Shown here piece after piece: positions 1 to 8,441 of a stretch of DNA of 22,202 bases. The notes below the pieces were generated by a model. It searched no databases and had not been told where the DNA came from. It saw only the letters and a program-made list of their open reading frames with translations. The DNA lies in assembly GCA_031255615.1 (NCBI GenBank), contig JAIRSD010000189.1, positions 1 to 22,202 on the forward strand, given 5' to 3'. The position numbers were made by a program, and so were the translations under genes. Source of the stretch: Treponema sp. Lineage in GTDB: Bacteria > Spirochaetota > Spirochaetia > Treponematales > Breznakiellaceae. How positions within the stretch are numbered: position 1 is the first letter of the stretch; each line of letters begins with the position of its first letter.

Positions 1-1
1 C

Positions 2-1441
2 AAAGATGGAAAAACCGCGGTGCTCAGCACCGTAATCGGCGCCTTCTGTATTATTCTTTATATCGGGGCCCTTCTTTACGGTGTCCTGAATATGTACAGC
101 AGCATTACCGAGCGCCGGGTCTTGGCGGACAGGGAATTTGACGACCTGGCGGACCTCGCCGTCGCCGCGGGAGTCCTGGGTTTTATGGACGAAAAGTTCA
201 TCCAGACTATTCAGGATGCCATCAATGGTTCGGAAACCATTTTGGGGGTGGTGATCAGCGGATCGAAGGGGGAATTCGCCTTTGAGCGGGAACGGGGGAC
301 CGTTATTTCCTGGGTAAACAATTCTCCCCGTTTTGTTTCGCGTTTTGGGATAACCAAGCCGACGAGCCTGCCTTTGCGGATTGAAGGGCAGCGGAATGTA
401 AATATTCAGACGGTGTCCAGCTACCTGGATTACGAGTTCTGCATCGAGATTCTGAAACGAACCCTTTTGGTCGCCCTCATTGCCCTGGCTTTGTCCTTCT
501 TTACTCTTTTGATGGGAGCCCTGTTCAAGAGAAATGCCGGCTATGCCGGCGGTCTCAGGGCGCGCTGGGGAAGGGGTCTATCCGGCGGCGCCGGACAGGA
601 CGGACGGAAGAAGAAGGCGGGCCGGAAAAAAGACGGGAAGCCGGCTGCGGAAGAAAGCCCGGATGACATAGTGGATGCTGCCTTGGACGGCGAACCGGAT
701 GATACGCAAGGCGACATACTGGATGATATGGACGATGATGCGGAGATGGAAGAAGAGGATCCCGCCGAAAGACTGATGGAGGATAAGGGGAACGTTGATT
801 TCTCCGATATTGACGAGGAGGAGTTCCCGGATTTTGATAACATGGAATCCCCGCTCCCCGGCGATCCCCGGACGGAAACTCAGGCCGCATATCCCCGCAA
901 GGATAAGGACGAGGACAAATCTATCGGACTGTACTCTCCCCGAAGCAACGTGGGCTGGGAATCTTACACCAAAGACCGGCTGGAATCGGAGCTGCGCCGC
1001 AACACGGCCGCCGGCGAGGATCTGGTACTCATCGCCGTAATATTTAAGGAACCGGAAAAACTGAACCCGGAACAGTTCCGCGAATTCGCGGAAGAAGCGG
1101 TGCGCTGTTTTGAACACCGGGACCTGATCTTTGAATTGGGGGAGCAGGGCCTCCGAATCGTCTGCCCCAATTACAGCCTGGACCAGGGCTTTGCCGCGGC
1201 GGGGGAATTCAACGGGCGGGTTCTTTCCAGCATGGCCGAGTCCGCAGACTTGAAGGCGGATCTCCGCTTCGGCATCAGTTCCCGGTCAGGACGACTGGTG
1301 CCCGCGGAACAGATCATGCTGGAAAGCGACGAGGCCCTTAAGCGGGCGCTTGAAGATCCGGCGTCCCATATCGTGGCCTTTAAAAGCGACCCGGAAAAAT
1401 ACCGCCGTTATATCAGCGGGCAGAATCCCCGGAGCGCCTAA
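2..1441 (+). CDS. Two-TM membrane protein with degenerate GGDEF-like domain (5' partial)
   Basis: I do not recognise a named family for the whole protein. The frame is open to the left edge. A GTG at 20 could start it, but it has no good ribosome site, so the gene probably begins outside the window. Numbered from that GTG, a hydrophobic segment lies at about 2-25, an extracytoplasmic stretch at about 30-140, and a second membrane segment at about 146-168. A Lys/Arg-rich then very acidic low-complexity linker follows (about 175-310). The final 150 residues resemble a GGDEF fold: an LESELRR helix, a hydrophobic LVLIAVIF strand, FELGEQGLRIV where the signature hairpin would lie, and LRFGISSRSGR plus SDEALKRA near the end. 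The GG(D/E)EF signature itself is missing, so diguanylate cyclase activity is unlikely and a sensory or scaffold role is inferred. It ends tail-to-tail with the DUF4340 gene, overlapping it by 29 bp. Confidence 0.75.
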   Translation, partial: KDGKTAVLSTVIGAFCIILYIGALLYGVLNMYSSITERRVLADREFDDLADLAVAAGVLGFMDEKFIQTIQDAINGSETILGVVISGSKGEFAFERERGTVISWVNNSPRFVSRFGITKPTSLPLRIEGQRNVNIQTVSSYLDYEFCIEILKRTLLVALIALALSFFTLLMGALFKRNAGYAGGLRARWGRGLSGGAGQDGRKKKAGRKKDGKPAAEESPDDIVDAALDGEPDDTQGDILDDMDDDAEMEEEDPAERLMEDKGNVDFSDIDEEEFPDFDNMESPLPGDPRTETQAAYPRKDKDEDKSIGLYSPRSNVGWESYTKDRLESELRRNTAAGEDLVLIAVIFKEPEKLNPEQFREFAEEAVRCFEHRDLIFELGEQGLRIVCPNYSLDQGFAAAGEFNGRVLSSMAESADLKADLRFGISSRSGRLVPAEQIMLESDEALKRALEDPASHIVAFKSDPEKYRRYISGQNPRSA

Positions 1442-2459
1442 AATATTCCGGTTCCCGGAAAAGCCTATCCACCGCCCAGGATGCTAAAGCATACACATAG
1501 GGGCTGTCCGATACGGCGGCAAGCCGTTGGCCGGAATCCTCATCGGGAGGGCCGAGCTGGAGAATCAGGACCCTGCCGTCGGCCAATTCCAGCGTTACCG
1601 AAGCGGATTCAGAGGGGAGGCCGGAGGAAACAAAATCGTCCCCCACGGTATTGAGAATCCCGGTAATATACGAATCGACTCGGGTCTTTTCGATATCCGC
1701 CGGTTCCAGGGAAAAGTCTCCCCTGGTAATCCGCCAGCTATTCTGCACCCTGCTTATCTCCACCGGTCCGGCGGGGACGGAATCCGGGGCTTCGCCGCCG
1801 GAGTCTCCGCCGGTTTCCCCCTCCCCCGCCGGAGGGCGAACCGTAAGACGCTGAACGGATTCCGCGGTGATGCCGTCGTTTTCGCTTTCCGGGAAAAGTC
1901 TTAGATTAAACCAGGATGTTATCCCCCCCGCCAGGTAAGGACTCAGGCGGTCCCTGCCGGAACGGACCTCGTTATCCTGGGCCTTCCGCAGAAAAATATT
2001 AGCCCCGTCGTTATTTCCCGCCAAAAGTTCAAGCAGGGGCAGCCCCGGACCGCCGCGGATCGTAACGCGGGATGCCCGGGAATCGTCCAGGCCGAAACGT
2101 TCATGGGTGGAGGGTGACGAAGAACGCTGGGGGTAGGAATCCCGCCGGGAAAGCTCGTCCAGGAAATCGTTGATCCGGCTCTCCCGGGCGGGATACTCCT
2201 CGCCTTCGCGGACCGCCAGCCAAGCCCCGTTCCGCCGCCGCAGCTTTAGCTCCTCAAGGTCCCTACGGGAATCCCCTCCCTGAATATCGATTCCGTCAAC
2301 GGAATCCTGAAGCCGGGAATCCAGCCAGGCATAGGCATCGGAACGGCGGCCGCTCCGCTCAGGATCGAATACCCAGGTCATAACATAAAGCAGGGCCAGA
2401 ACCGCCGCCAGGGAAGAGAGGATGATCAATTTTCGTTTATAGGTCATGTTATACGCCAT
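1413..2459 (-). CDS. DUF4340-type membrane-anchored protein of a Gld-like ABC operon
   Basis: Last gene of the four-gene operon; about 348 residues from the ATG at 2459. The start codon overlaps the end of the GldG-like gene (ATGGCGTATAA), the usual sign of translational coupling; a second ATG at 2447 (MTYKRK) is also possible. The protein has one N-terminal membrane segment (LIILSSLAAVLALLYVMTWVF, about residues 11-31, given here only to locate it) and an extracytoplasmic domain rich in charged residues. DUF4340 proteins are known to follow GldG-type genes in spirochetes, Bacteroidetes and others, but their role is unknown. Family assignment rests on position, topology and general sequence character; no catalytic motif is visible. 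An in-frame upstream ATG at 2516 would add 19 unlikely residues. Confidence 0.75.
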   Translation of the reverse strand: MAYNMTYKRKLIILSSLAAVLALLYVMTWVFDPERSGRRSDAYAWLDSRLQDSVDGIDIQGGDSRRDLEELKLRRRNGAWLAVREGEEYPARESRINDFLDELSRRDSYPQRSSSPSTHERFGLDDSRASRVTIRGGPGLPLLELLAGNNDGANIFLRKAQDNEVRSGRDRLSPYLAGGITSWFNLRLFPESENDGITAESVQRLTVRPPAGEGETGGDSGGEAPDSVPAGPVEISRVQNSWRITRGDFSLEPADIEKTRVDSYITGILNTVGDDFVSSGLPSESASVTLELADGRVLILQLGPPDEDSGQRLAAVSDSPYVYALASWAVDRLFREPEYFRRSGDSAR

Positions 2460-4047
2460 TGCTCCGCTCTCCGCTGTTTTTTCTTCGTCTCCAGGCAAAC
2501 AGAAGCCCCGCCCCAATAAGGGAGAGGGGAAGGAACACCACGTTAAGGCCCTGGGCGAAACCCATAAGCCGGGATTTCGCCTCCGCCTCGCTGATCTTGT
2601 CCAGCCGTCCGGTGCGGCCCAGCCGTCCCCGAATCTCTATAAGGTCGTCGTCGTTCCCCAGCCAGTCCAGGGCCCGAATCATAAAATCCAGATTATGAAC
2701 GGCCCTGGTGTAATCAAGGAGGCCGGTCACCATATCCGTATCGGATACCACGATGATCCGGGAAGGGGAGGAGACCGAAGGCGGATCGGGAAGATCCTCC
2801 CCTTCCCGTTCCGGCTTGGGCGTTCCCGCGAACCAGGAGGGGAAGGCCCCCGAAAGACTCATCCCCAGGGTGCGGGGCCCCGTATTTTCATCCCCCCCCA
2901 TCCGGTAAATCCACTCCGGGTTGGTAACAAAATTGTCTTTAAGGACCCAGCTTTCCGCGCTGCTGGTAAACAGGGGTTCCCCCTCCACGCCGGAGGGGGG
3001 ATTCGCGCTGATATGGCTGGGCCAATAGAGATCCAGGCCGGAAAAATTCGCCGTTACCGGATGGGAGGAGGAGGCGTTTTCCCGGAATATGCCAAACCAA
3101 TGGGGATACTGGACGATTCTAAATTGCAGGGCCCCGTTGGGAGACTGGATCTGGTATTCCATGGCCCGGGCTCTCCGTTCCAGAGTCAATTCGGGGACTA
3201 TCGTGGCCCCATAGAAGGAAACCATGGCCAAAAGCCCCTGGTCTTCCATGATCCGGGCTTCCAGGTTCCCGCTGCTGTCAACATAGACCCCTTCCAGGGC
3301 GAAAAAAACCCGGCCCCCGTTTTGAATATAGTAGTCGATCCGGTACAGGGACCAATTATCCAGATCCTCCACCCCTCCCAATACCAGCAAGACCGGCAGG
3401 GCGGAGGGAATCTCCTCCCCCGGATCGAGGGGCCGGACCTTGTATCCCGATTGGCTGAGGGCCTGGGCCAGGGGCCGGTAATGGGTGTTCCATTGCCGGT
3501 AGGCATCCCCCACCAGAACGCCAATCTCCCGCTCCGTCCCCCGGATCATGGCCCGGACCCGGGAGCTGATGTCGTACTCCAGGGTTTCCAGGGAGAAGAC
3601 CAGGGGAAGAAGCTCCGCCTGATCCAAATATTCAATCAAGATTCCCGAATAAACCGTGGCTACGCTGGCCTGATCCTGCTCCACGGTCTGAATCTGCTGG
3701 GGTATGAGGCCCAACTGTTCCAGTTCCGCCGCCAGGCCGGCCTTTACCGGATCCCGCCGGATAAAACGGATCCTCCCCCCGGACCAGGAAGCGTAATCCC
3801 GGAGCAGATCCTCGATCTCCCCCGGTATGGGATGCAGGGAGGCGAGTTTGTCGGAAATGTAATAGGTGATTCGCAGTTCGTCCCCGGGGGGGATTTCGTT
3901 CCGAAGATTCCGGGAAACCGGGGAAATGGTATTGCCCCGGCCCCGGGTAAGGTCCAGCCGGAACCAAAGCCGCTGGGACAGCAGAAAACCCAGAAGCAGA
4001 ACGCAAAGCGAAAGGACGCAGAGGATCACCGCCTGTCGTTTATTCAT
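2449..4047 (-). CDS. GldG-like ABC transporter auxiliary protein
   Basis: A 532-residue protein with a short cytoplasmic N-terminus, a membrane segment at about residues 8-28, a long extracytoplasmic region, and a second membrane segment near 497-520 followed by a basic tail (AWRRRKNSG). It opens with LDLTRGRGNTISPVS, resembling the LDLTxxKxyTLS stretch typical of GldG/ABC-auxiliary proteins. The central part (GVLVGDAYRQWNTHYRPL, then VLLVLGG and YIQNGGRVFFALEG) fits the ABC_transp_aux fold. In gliding Bacteroidetes GldG works with GldA and GldF; in non-gliders the same trio has no known substrate. The start at 4047 has a good ribosome site (GGAGG about 8 nt upstream) inside the end of the permease gene, which stops only 3 nt away. 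Family call is confident, function is not. Confidence 0.87.
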   Translation of the reverse strand: MNKRQAVILCVLSLCVLLLGFLLSQRLWFRLDLTRGRGNTISPVSRNLRNEIPPGDELRITYYISDKLASLHPIPGEIEDLLRDYASWSGGRIRFIRRDPVKAGLAAELEQLGLIPQQIQTVEQDQASVATVYSGILIEYLDQAELLPLVFSLETLEYDISSRVRAMIRGTEREIGVLVGDAYRQWNTHYRPLAQALSQSGYKVRPLDPGEEIPSALPVLLVLGGVEDLDNWSLYRIDYYIQNGGRVFFALEGVYVDSSGNLEARIMEDQGLLAMVSFYGATIVPELTLERRARAMEYQIQSPNGALQFRIVQYPHWFGIFRENASSSHPVTANFSGLDLYWPSHISANPPSGVEGEPLFTSSAESWVLKDNFVTNPEWIYRMGGDENTGPRTLGMSLSGAFPSWFAGTPKPEREGEDLPDPPSVSSPSRIIVVSDTDMVTGLLDYTRAVHNLDFMIRALDWLGNDDDLIEIRGRLGRTGRLDKISEAEAKSRLMGFAQGLNVVFLPLSLIGAGLLFAWRRRKNSGERSNGV

Positions 4048-4050
4048 CCC

Positions 4051-4800
4051 CTACCTCCACTTCCTAAAGATCAGCACCCGGGTGTTTAAAAAAAGGAAAA
4101 GCAGGGTGCTCAAGACAAAGAAGGCCAGATCCCGGCTGTCCAGAATCCCCCGGGAAAAACTTTCAAAATGGAAGGTCAGGGAGAAGAAGTTGATAAAATC
4201 CGCCAGGAATCGGGGAAGGTTCAAAACCTGGGGGACCTGGTTTATCAGGACGGTGATAAGCAGCACCACCGCGCCGCCCAGAAAGGCCCCCGCCTGGTTC
4301 CGGGAAATTGAGGAAAAGAAAAGCCCCAGGCTGACGGCGGCGGCCCCCAGGAACAGAACCCCGGCGTATTCCCCCAGGAGAATCCCGCCGTCAAAATCTC
4401 CCATGGGCAGGATCGAAAGGGGAAGGGGAAGGGTGAGGAGCAGAAACACCGCCAGGACCGCCAGGGCGGCGGTGAATTTTCCCAATACCAGATTCCATTC
4501 GGAAAAGGGCATGGTAAGGAGCAGCTCCAGGGTTCCCCCCCGCCGTTCCTCGGCCCAGCTTTTCATGGTGATTGCCGGGATGACAATGATGAAAGCCAGG
4601 GGAAAGGCGGCAAACCAGGAACGGAAGCTCGCCATGTCCTGGACAAAAAAATGCTGAAAGTAAAAAAGCCAAATATTCACAAAAAGGAGGAAGAAGACCC
4701 CCATGCCGTAGAAGACCGGAGAAATGCAGTAGGAGTAAATTTCCCGCCGGGCCAGGGCAGCGGTCCGCTTAAAAGAATCCCCAAAGACAGCCTTATTCAT
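4051..4800 (-). CDS. ABC-2 type permease, GldF-like
   Basis: Inner-membrane permease of about 249 residues with roughly six membrane segments. Starting at MNKAVFGDSF (ATG 4798-4800), it overlaps the ATPase stop (ATGAATAA), so translation is probably coupled. The cytoplasmic loop EERRGGTLELLLTMP, followed by SEWNLVLGKF, is the conserved coupling region of ABC-2/GldF permeases. An upstream in-frame ATG at 4869 would add 23 proline/arginine-rich residues that lie inside the ATPase gene and is rejected. With the ATPase it should form a half-transporter dimer. The substrate is not known, since related trios act in gliding, in export, or in unknown envelope roles. Confidence 0.88.
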   Translation of the reverse strand: MNKAVFGDSFKRTAALARREIYSYCISPVFYGMGVFFLLFVNIWLFYFQHFFVQDMASFRSWFAAFPLAFIIVIPAITMKSWAEERRGGTLELLLTMPFSEWNLVLGKFTAALAVLAVFLLLTLPLPLSILPMGDFDGGILLGEYAGVLFLGAAAVSLGLFFSSISRNQAGAFLGGAVVLLITVLINQVPQVLNLPRFLADFINFFSLTFHFESFSRGILDSRDLAFFVLSTLLFLFLNTRVLIFRKWR

Positions 4801-5779
4801 CGGCCCCCTCCTGTTCCGGAGCGGGTTCTTCGCCGGCGGAAGGGTCCTCGGCCCCGGTAAGGTGTACAAAAATATCTTCCAGGCTTAGGGAGCGGCGATT
4901 CATCAGGAGGATCTTGAAGCCCTCCCGGACCGCCCAATCGAAGATCTCCTCCCCTTCGCCGCCGCCGGGAATAAAAAAGGAAAGCCGCACCGCATCGTCC
5001 CCGGCCTGTTCCATCTGGGGATTCGTGTAGGCCCGGCCTAAACGGGAGAGCTTATCGACCGCCAGGGCCGCGCCCTCCCCCTTAAGGCAAAGCTCCCAGG
5101 TATCCCCCCCCTTCAGGGCCCCGGCGATTTCTTCCGGTCGGCCCTGGGCGGCTATCTTCCCCCCGTTGATGATAAGCACCTGGTCGGTCGTCGCCTCTAC
5201 CTCCTGCAAAATGTGGGTAGAGAGGATCACGGTTTTCCGCTTCCCCAATTCCCGGATAAGGGAACGAATCTCGATGATCTGGTTGGGATCCAGCCCCGTG
5301 GTCGGCTCGTCGAGGATCAGGATGGGGGGATCGTGGAGAATCGCCTGGGCAAGGCCGGTACGCTGCCGGTAGCCCTTGGAGAGGGTCTCGATCCGCCGGT
5401 ACCGGTGATCCCCCAGGCCGCAGGCTTCCAGGGCCAGGGTCATGGCGGCCCTCCTCCTGTCCCGGGGGATAAGCCGGGCGGCGGCGATAAAAGAAAGGTA
5501 CTCCTCCACCGTCAATTCCCCATAAAGGGGAACCATCTCCGGGAGGTAGCCGATCCGCCGCTTCAATTCCACCGGATCCTCGGTTACCGGGATGCCGTCC
5601 ACCAGGGCGCTGCCCCCGCTGGGGTAATGGTAGCCGGTAAGGATCTTCATGATAGTAGTCTTCCCCGCCCCGTTGGGACCGAGAAAGCCCAAAACCTGAT
5701 CCTTCTCCACTTTGAAGGAAACTCCGTCCACCGCCGTCACGGCGCCGTAGCGCTTACTGAGATGTTGTACCTCTATCAT
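4793..5779 (-). CDS. ABC transporter ATP-binding protein, GldA-like
   Basis: First gene of the operon; 328 residues. All nucleotide-binding motifs are present: Walker A GPNGAGKTT (about 34-42), the Q-loop region IGYLPEMVPLYGELTV (Pro-Glu variant usual in this subfamily), signature LSKGYRQR, Walker B ILILDEPTTGLDP, and the switch histidine in STHIL. A C-terminal extension of about 100 residues ends EDIFVHLTG, typical of COG1131 exporters such as GldA. It powers the ABC-2 permease encoded next, with which it overlaps by 8 bp. The start at 5779 is preceded by a weak ribosome site (GGAAATAAAAG). The gene lies 100 bp downstream of rnz on the same strand. Confidence 0.92.
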   Translation of the reverse strand: MIEVQHLSKRYGAVTAVDGVSFKVEKDQVLGFLGPNGAGKTTIMKILTGYHYPSGGSALVDGIPVTEDPVELKRRIGYLPEMVPLYGELTVEEYLSFIAAARLIPRDRRRAAMTLALEACGLGDHRYRRIETLSKGYRQRTGLAQAILHDPPILILDEPTTGLDPNQIIEIRSLIRELGKRKTVILSTHILQEVEATTDQVLIINGGKIAAQGRPEEIAGALKGGDTWELCLKGEGAALAVDKLSRLGRAYTNPQMEQAGDDAVRLSFFIPGGGEGEEIFDWAVREGFKILLMNRRSLSLEDIFVHLTGAEDPSAGEEPAPEQEGADE

Positions 5780-5798
5780 CTTTTATTTCCATAACAAC

Positions 5799-5827
5799 AT
5801 AAAATCGCCGAAGGTAACCCCGGACAA
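5799..5827 (-). promoter_or_regulatory. Possible sigma70 promoter for the Gld-like operon
   Basis: On the minus strand TTGTCC (5822-5827) is separated by 17 nt from TTTTAT (5799-5804). Each hexamer matches four of six consensus bases. Transcription would start near 5792, leaving a leader of about 13 nt that contains GGAAAT before the ATG at 5779. The spacing is ideal but the hexamers are weak, so read-through from rnz remains a good alternative. Confidence 0.35.
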
Positions 5828-5879
5828 AGCTAAATTTCCGCGAAAATTCCGCAGGACCGCGAATCAACACCGCATAACC

Positions 5880-6806
5880 TCACAGCCGGTACTCAATGGG
5901 GAAGACCATGCGGTCCCTGGTAAGGACCGTGGCGGGAAATATATCCTGGGCTTCCTTGAGAAGCTGATTCAGGTCGTAATCGGTATACCGGGGGCTGTAG
6001 TGGATAAGGCCCAGCTTTTTTACCCCCGCGGCCAGGGCAATCCGGGCGGCCTGTTCGGAGGTCATGTGCTTCTTCTCCCGGGCGCTGTCCAGCAAGTCCC
6101 GGCAAAACATGCCCTCGCAGATTAAAAGGTCGGAGTCCGCCACCGGGCCGGCAATATCGGGAAAACCCAGGGTGTCGGTAACGAAGGAGAACTTCCTCCC
6201 CGGACGGGGAGGACCCAGCACATCCTCCGGCCGCACCTGCCTCCCCTCCGCGGCCTCCACGGACTGGCCCGATTGAAGCCTGGACCAGAGGGGCCCCCGG
6301 GGCAGCCCCAGGGCCTCCGCCTTTTCCGGGTGGAATTCCCCAGGCCGAAGCTCCTCTTCCAGGGTGTAGCCGTAGCAGGGCTTGGTATGCCGCAGGGGAA
6401 AGGCCCGGACCTGAAAGCCCTCCCCCCGGTAGACCACCCCCGGTTCGGCGATCTCCCGGATCACAATTTCATAGTTGATATACATATCCAGCACCCGGCG
6501 GCTCGCGTCAATGTACTCCGCTATCCGGGGGGGGCCGATAATATAAAGCGGATCGTCCCGGTCCACCTGGGAGGAAAGCATCAAAAGCCCCGGTATGCCG
6601 GTCACATGGTCCGCATGGGTGTGGCTCACAAAAATAGCCGAAATCTTCTTCCAGCGCAGATTAAGCCGCCGCAGGGAGACCTGGGTGCCCTCCCCGCCGT
6701 CAAAAAGAAAAAGCTCCCCCTCCCGCCGCAGCAAAATCGACGTAAGATGCCTGTTCGGCAGGGGCATCATCCCCCCGCAGCCCAGCACAAAGGCCTCAAG
6801 ATTCAT
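5880..6806 (-). CDS. rnz: Ribonuclease Z (tRNA 3' endonuclease)
   Basis: RNase Z removes the 3' trailer of tRNA precursors. From MNLEAFVLGCGG (ATG 6804-6806) the protein has 308 residues, normal for the short bacterial form. The metallo-beta-lactamase motif HTHADH is at 62-67 (within VSHTHADHVTGIPG). Further ligands and pocket residues are expected in the RHTKPCYGY segment (about 139-147), FVTDTLGF (the metal-bridging Asp), HMTSEQAARIA and HYSPRY (C-terminal His). The exosite region is the GPPRPGRK area or nearby; I cannot place it exactly. A longer frame begins at an ATG at 6911, but that ATG belongs to the 3' end of a repeat and the extra 35 residues have no homology-like character. The chosen start has no Shine-Dalgarno sequence; see the promoter entry. 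Housekeeping gene, high confidence. Confidence 0.93.
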   Translation of the reverse strand: MNLEAFVLGCGGMMPLPNRHLTSILLRREGELFLFDGGEGTQVSLRRLNLRWKKISAIFVSHTHADHVTGIPGLLMLSSQVDRDDPLYIIGPPRIAEYIDASRRVLDMYINYEIVIREIAEPGVVYRGEGFQVRAFPLRHTKPCYGYTLEEELRPGEFHPEKAEALGLPRGPLWSRLQSGQSVEAAEGRQVRPEDVLGPPRPGRKFSFVTDTLGFPDIAGPVADSDLLICEGMFCRDLLDSAREKKHMTSEQAARIALAAGVKKLGLIHYSPRYTDYDLNQLLKEAQDIFPATVLTRDRMVFPIEYRL

Positions 6807-6814
6807 AGAAGGGC

Positions 6815-6844
6815 AGTATACCGGGTTTGGGGGGGAATTTTCCA
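6815..6844 (-). promoter_or_regulatory. Putative promoter of rnz, near-leaderless
   Basis: Minus strand: TGGAAA (6839-6844), an 18-nt spacer, then TATACT (6815-6820), a five-of-six match to the -10 box. Transcription would begin near 6808, two bases before the ATG at 6806. No Shine-Dalgarno sequence lies before that ATG, which fits leaderless initiation. The -35 box matches only four of six. Confidence 0.45.
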
Positions 6845-6901
6845 GTACGGCTGATCCGGGGGCCATGCCCGGTTTAGCGTAAGCCGCATATCGAAGGTAG
6901 T

Positions 6902-7026
6902 TTGGGCGCATCCCCGGCGCTCCGCGCCGGGGACCGGGCTATCCGCTCTAACAAAAACCCTGCGGGTTTTTATTCCGCTCCTATCCCTTGCGCGGGCGAA
7001 AATCCGCGTCCCCGCGGATTTTCGCC
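6902..7026 (-). repeat. Core hairpin repeat, copy 1
   Basis: Read on the minus strand: a 14-bp hairpin (GGCGAAAATCCGCG and its complement, 6995-7026), then GCGCAAGGGATAGGAGCGG, an 11-bp stem with loop GCA (AATAAAAACCC / GGGTTTTTGTT with one G-T pair), GAGCGGATAGCCCGG, a 10-bp stem with loop GGA (TCCCCGGCGC / GCGCCGGGGA, 6911-6933), and the end block ATGCGCCCAA. It lies upstream of rnz and in the same direction. The rest of the rnz-murA gap, 7027-7160, is GC-rich with no gene that I can see. Confidence 0.85.
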
Positions 7027-7160
7027 TTCGCCGTGCCCCGCACTTCCCGGCTTGCGTCGGGGGGCGGCGTAAGGGGAAGGGGCCGCATACCGCGTTCCAT
7101 TTTAAGGACAGAAACCGCAAAGGCGCAGCAAGGAACGCGAATACGCCCCGCTCTTTAGCG

Positions 7161-8435
7161 CTAACAGGCTGTTATGTTGGCCCCCAGGGAGGAAAGCCGG
7201 GCCGCGATGTTTTCATACCCCCGCTCGATCTGGTAAATGTTGCGGATCACGCTTTTCCCCCGGGCGCAGAGGGCGGCGATGATCATGGCCATCCCGGCCC
7301 GGACATCGGGACTCTGGAGTTCCGAACCGGTCAGATCCGAAGGGCCGCAGACCACCGCCCGGTGGGGGTCGCAGAGGACGATCCGGGCCCCCATGGTGAT
7401 AAGTTTATCCACAAAGAACATCCGGGACTCGAACATCTTTTCATGGATCATCACCGTGCCCCGGACCTGGGTCGCCACCACGGTGATGATGCTGGTAAGG
7501 TCCGGCGGAAAGCCCGGCCAGGGGGCGTCGTCGATCTTGGGGATCATCCCCCCCAGATCGCAGTTCACCGCCATCTTCTGCCTGCCGCTTATGTAGATCT
7601 CCCCCCCCTTTTCTTCCCAGCGGATTCCCAGTTTGGCAAAGGCGTTTTTCGCGGGCCGCAGATCCCCCGCCCGGGCGCCCTGGATGGTCAACTCCCCGCG
7701 GGTTGCCGCCGCCAGACCGATAAAGGATCCGACCTCCATAAAGTCCGCCCCTATGGAAAAGTCGCAGCCGGAAAGTTTCTTGACTCCCCGGATAGTCAGG
7801 ATATTGGAGCCAATCCCCTGAATGCCGGCCCCCATGGAAACCAGCATCCGGCAAAGATCCTGCACATGGGGTTCGCTGGCGGCGTTGGTCAGTATGGTTT
7901 CACCTCTGGCGAGGACGGCGGCCATGACGGCGTTTTCCGTCGCGGTAACCGACGCTTCGTCCAAAAAAATATCCGCCCCCTTGAGGGCCCGGGTGCTGAA
8001 AAAGAAATTTTCTTCTGTTTTGACTCTGGCCCCCAGCTCGGTGAGGGCCAGAAAATGGGTGTCCAGCCGCCGCCGTCCTATCACGTCCCCGCCGGGGGGG
8101 GGCAGCACCACCGCGCCGGTCCGGGCCAGGAGGGGGCCGGCAAAGAGGATGGAGGCCCGGATTTTTTTCGCCTGCTCGACGGGAATTTCCGAATGTTTTA
8201 TATCCCGGAGGCGCAGCCGCCAGGCGTTGGGGCCGATGGGGGCGGCCTCCCCCCCCAGGACGCGGTATATTTCCAGCATCACCTGTACATCTTCGATGTT
8301 GGGGATATTCCGTAATATCACCGGCTCATCGGTAAGCAGGGCGGCGGCGATGCAGGGTAAGGCGGCGTTCTTGTTGCCGCTGGCCCTGATCGTTCCCCTG
8401 ATAGGGGTCCCTCCCTCGATCAGGTATTCATTCAT
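7161..8435 (-). CDS. murA: UDP-N-acetylglucosamine 1-carboxyvinyltransferase, Asp-type active site
   Basis: MurA transfers enolpyruvate from PEP to UDP-GlcNAc, the first committed step of peptidoglycan synthesis, in the cytoplasm. From [14 protein letters not shown] (ATG 8433-8435) it has 424 residues, the usual length. Seen: the NKNAALP substrate site (Lys22-Asn23 region), [17 protein letters not shown] (about 91-107), and the active-site loop [14 protein letters not shown], where the catalytic Cys of E. coli MurA (Cys115) is Asp117. Near the C-terminus [16 protein letters not shown] and the [12 protein letters not shown] segment match the family. The Cys-to-Asp change is known to keep activity and give intrinsic fosfomycin resistance (mycobacteria, chlamydiae, Borrelia). 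The frame stays open far upstream, but nothing before 8435 looks like MurA. It is flanked by inverted core repeats. Confidence 0.95.
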   Translation of the reverse strand: MNEYLIEGGTPIRGTIRASGNKNAALPCIAAALLTDEPVILRNIPNIEDVQVMLEIYRVLGGEAAPIGPNAWRLRLRDIKHSEIPVEQAKKIRASILFAGPLLARTGAVVLPPPGGDVIGRRRLDTHFLALTELGARVKTEENFFFSTRALKGADIFLDEASVTATENAVMAAVLARGETILTNAASEPHVQDLCRMLVSMGAGIQGIGSNILTIRGVKKLSGCDFSIGADFMEVGSFIGLAAATRGELTIQGARAGDLRPAKNAFAKLGIRWEEKGGEIYISGRQKMAVNCDLGGMIPKIDDAPWPGFPPDLTSIITVVATQVRGTVMIHEKMFESRMFFVDKLITMGARIVLCDPHRAVVCGPSDLTGSELQSPDVRAGMAMIIAALCARGKSVIRNIYQIERGYENIAARLSSLGANITAC

Positions 8436-8441
8436 GGTTAA

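Noticed and set aside
2446..4089. A 547-codon plus-strand frame antisense to the GldG-like gene
   Set aside because: Proline/glycine-rich shadow of a clear coding gene, without domain features or a ribosome site.
6902..7026. Core copies as rho-independent terminators
   Set aside because: They lie upstream of genes rather than after them in three cases, and the hairpins are not followed by T-runs in a consistent position.
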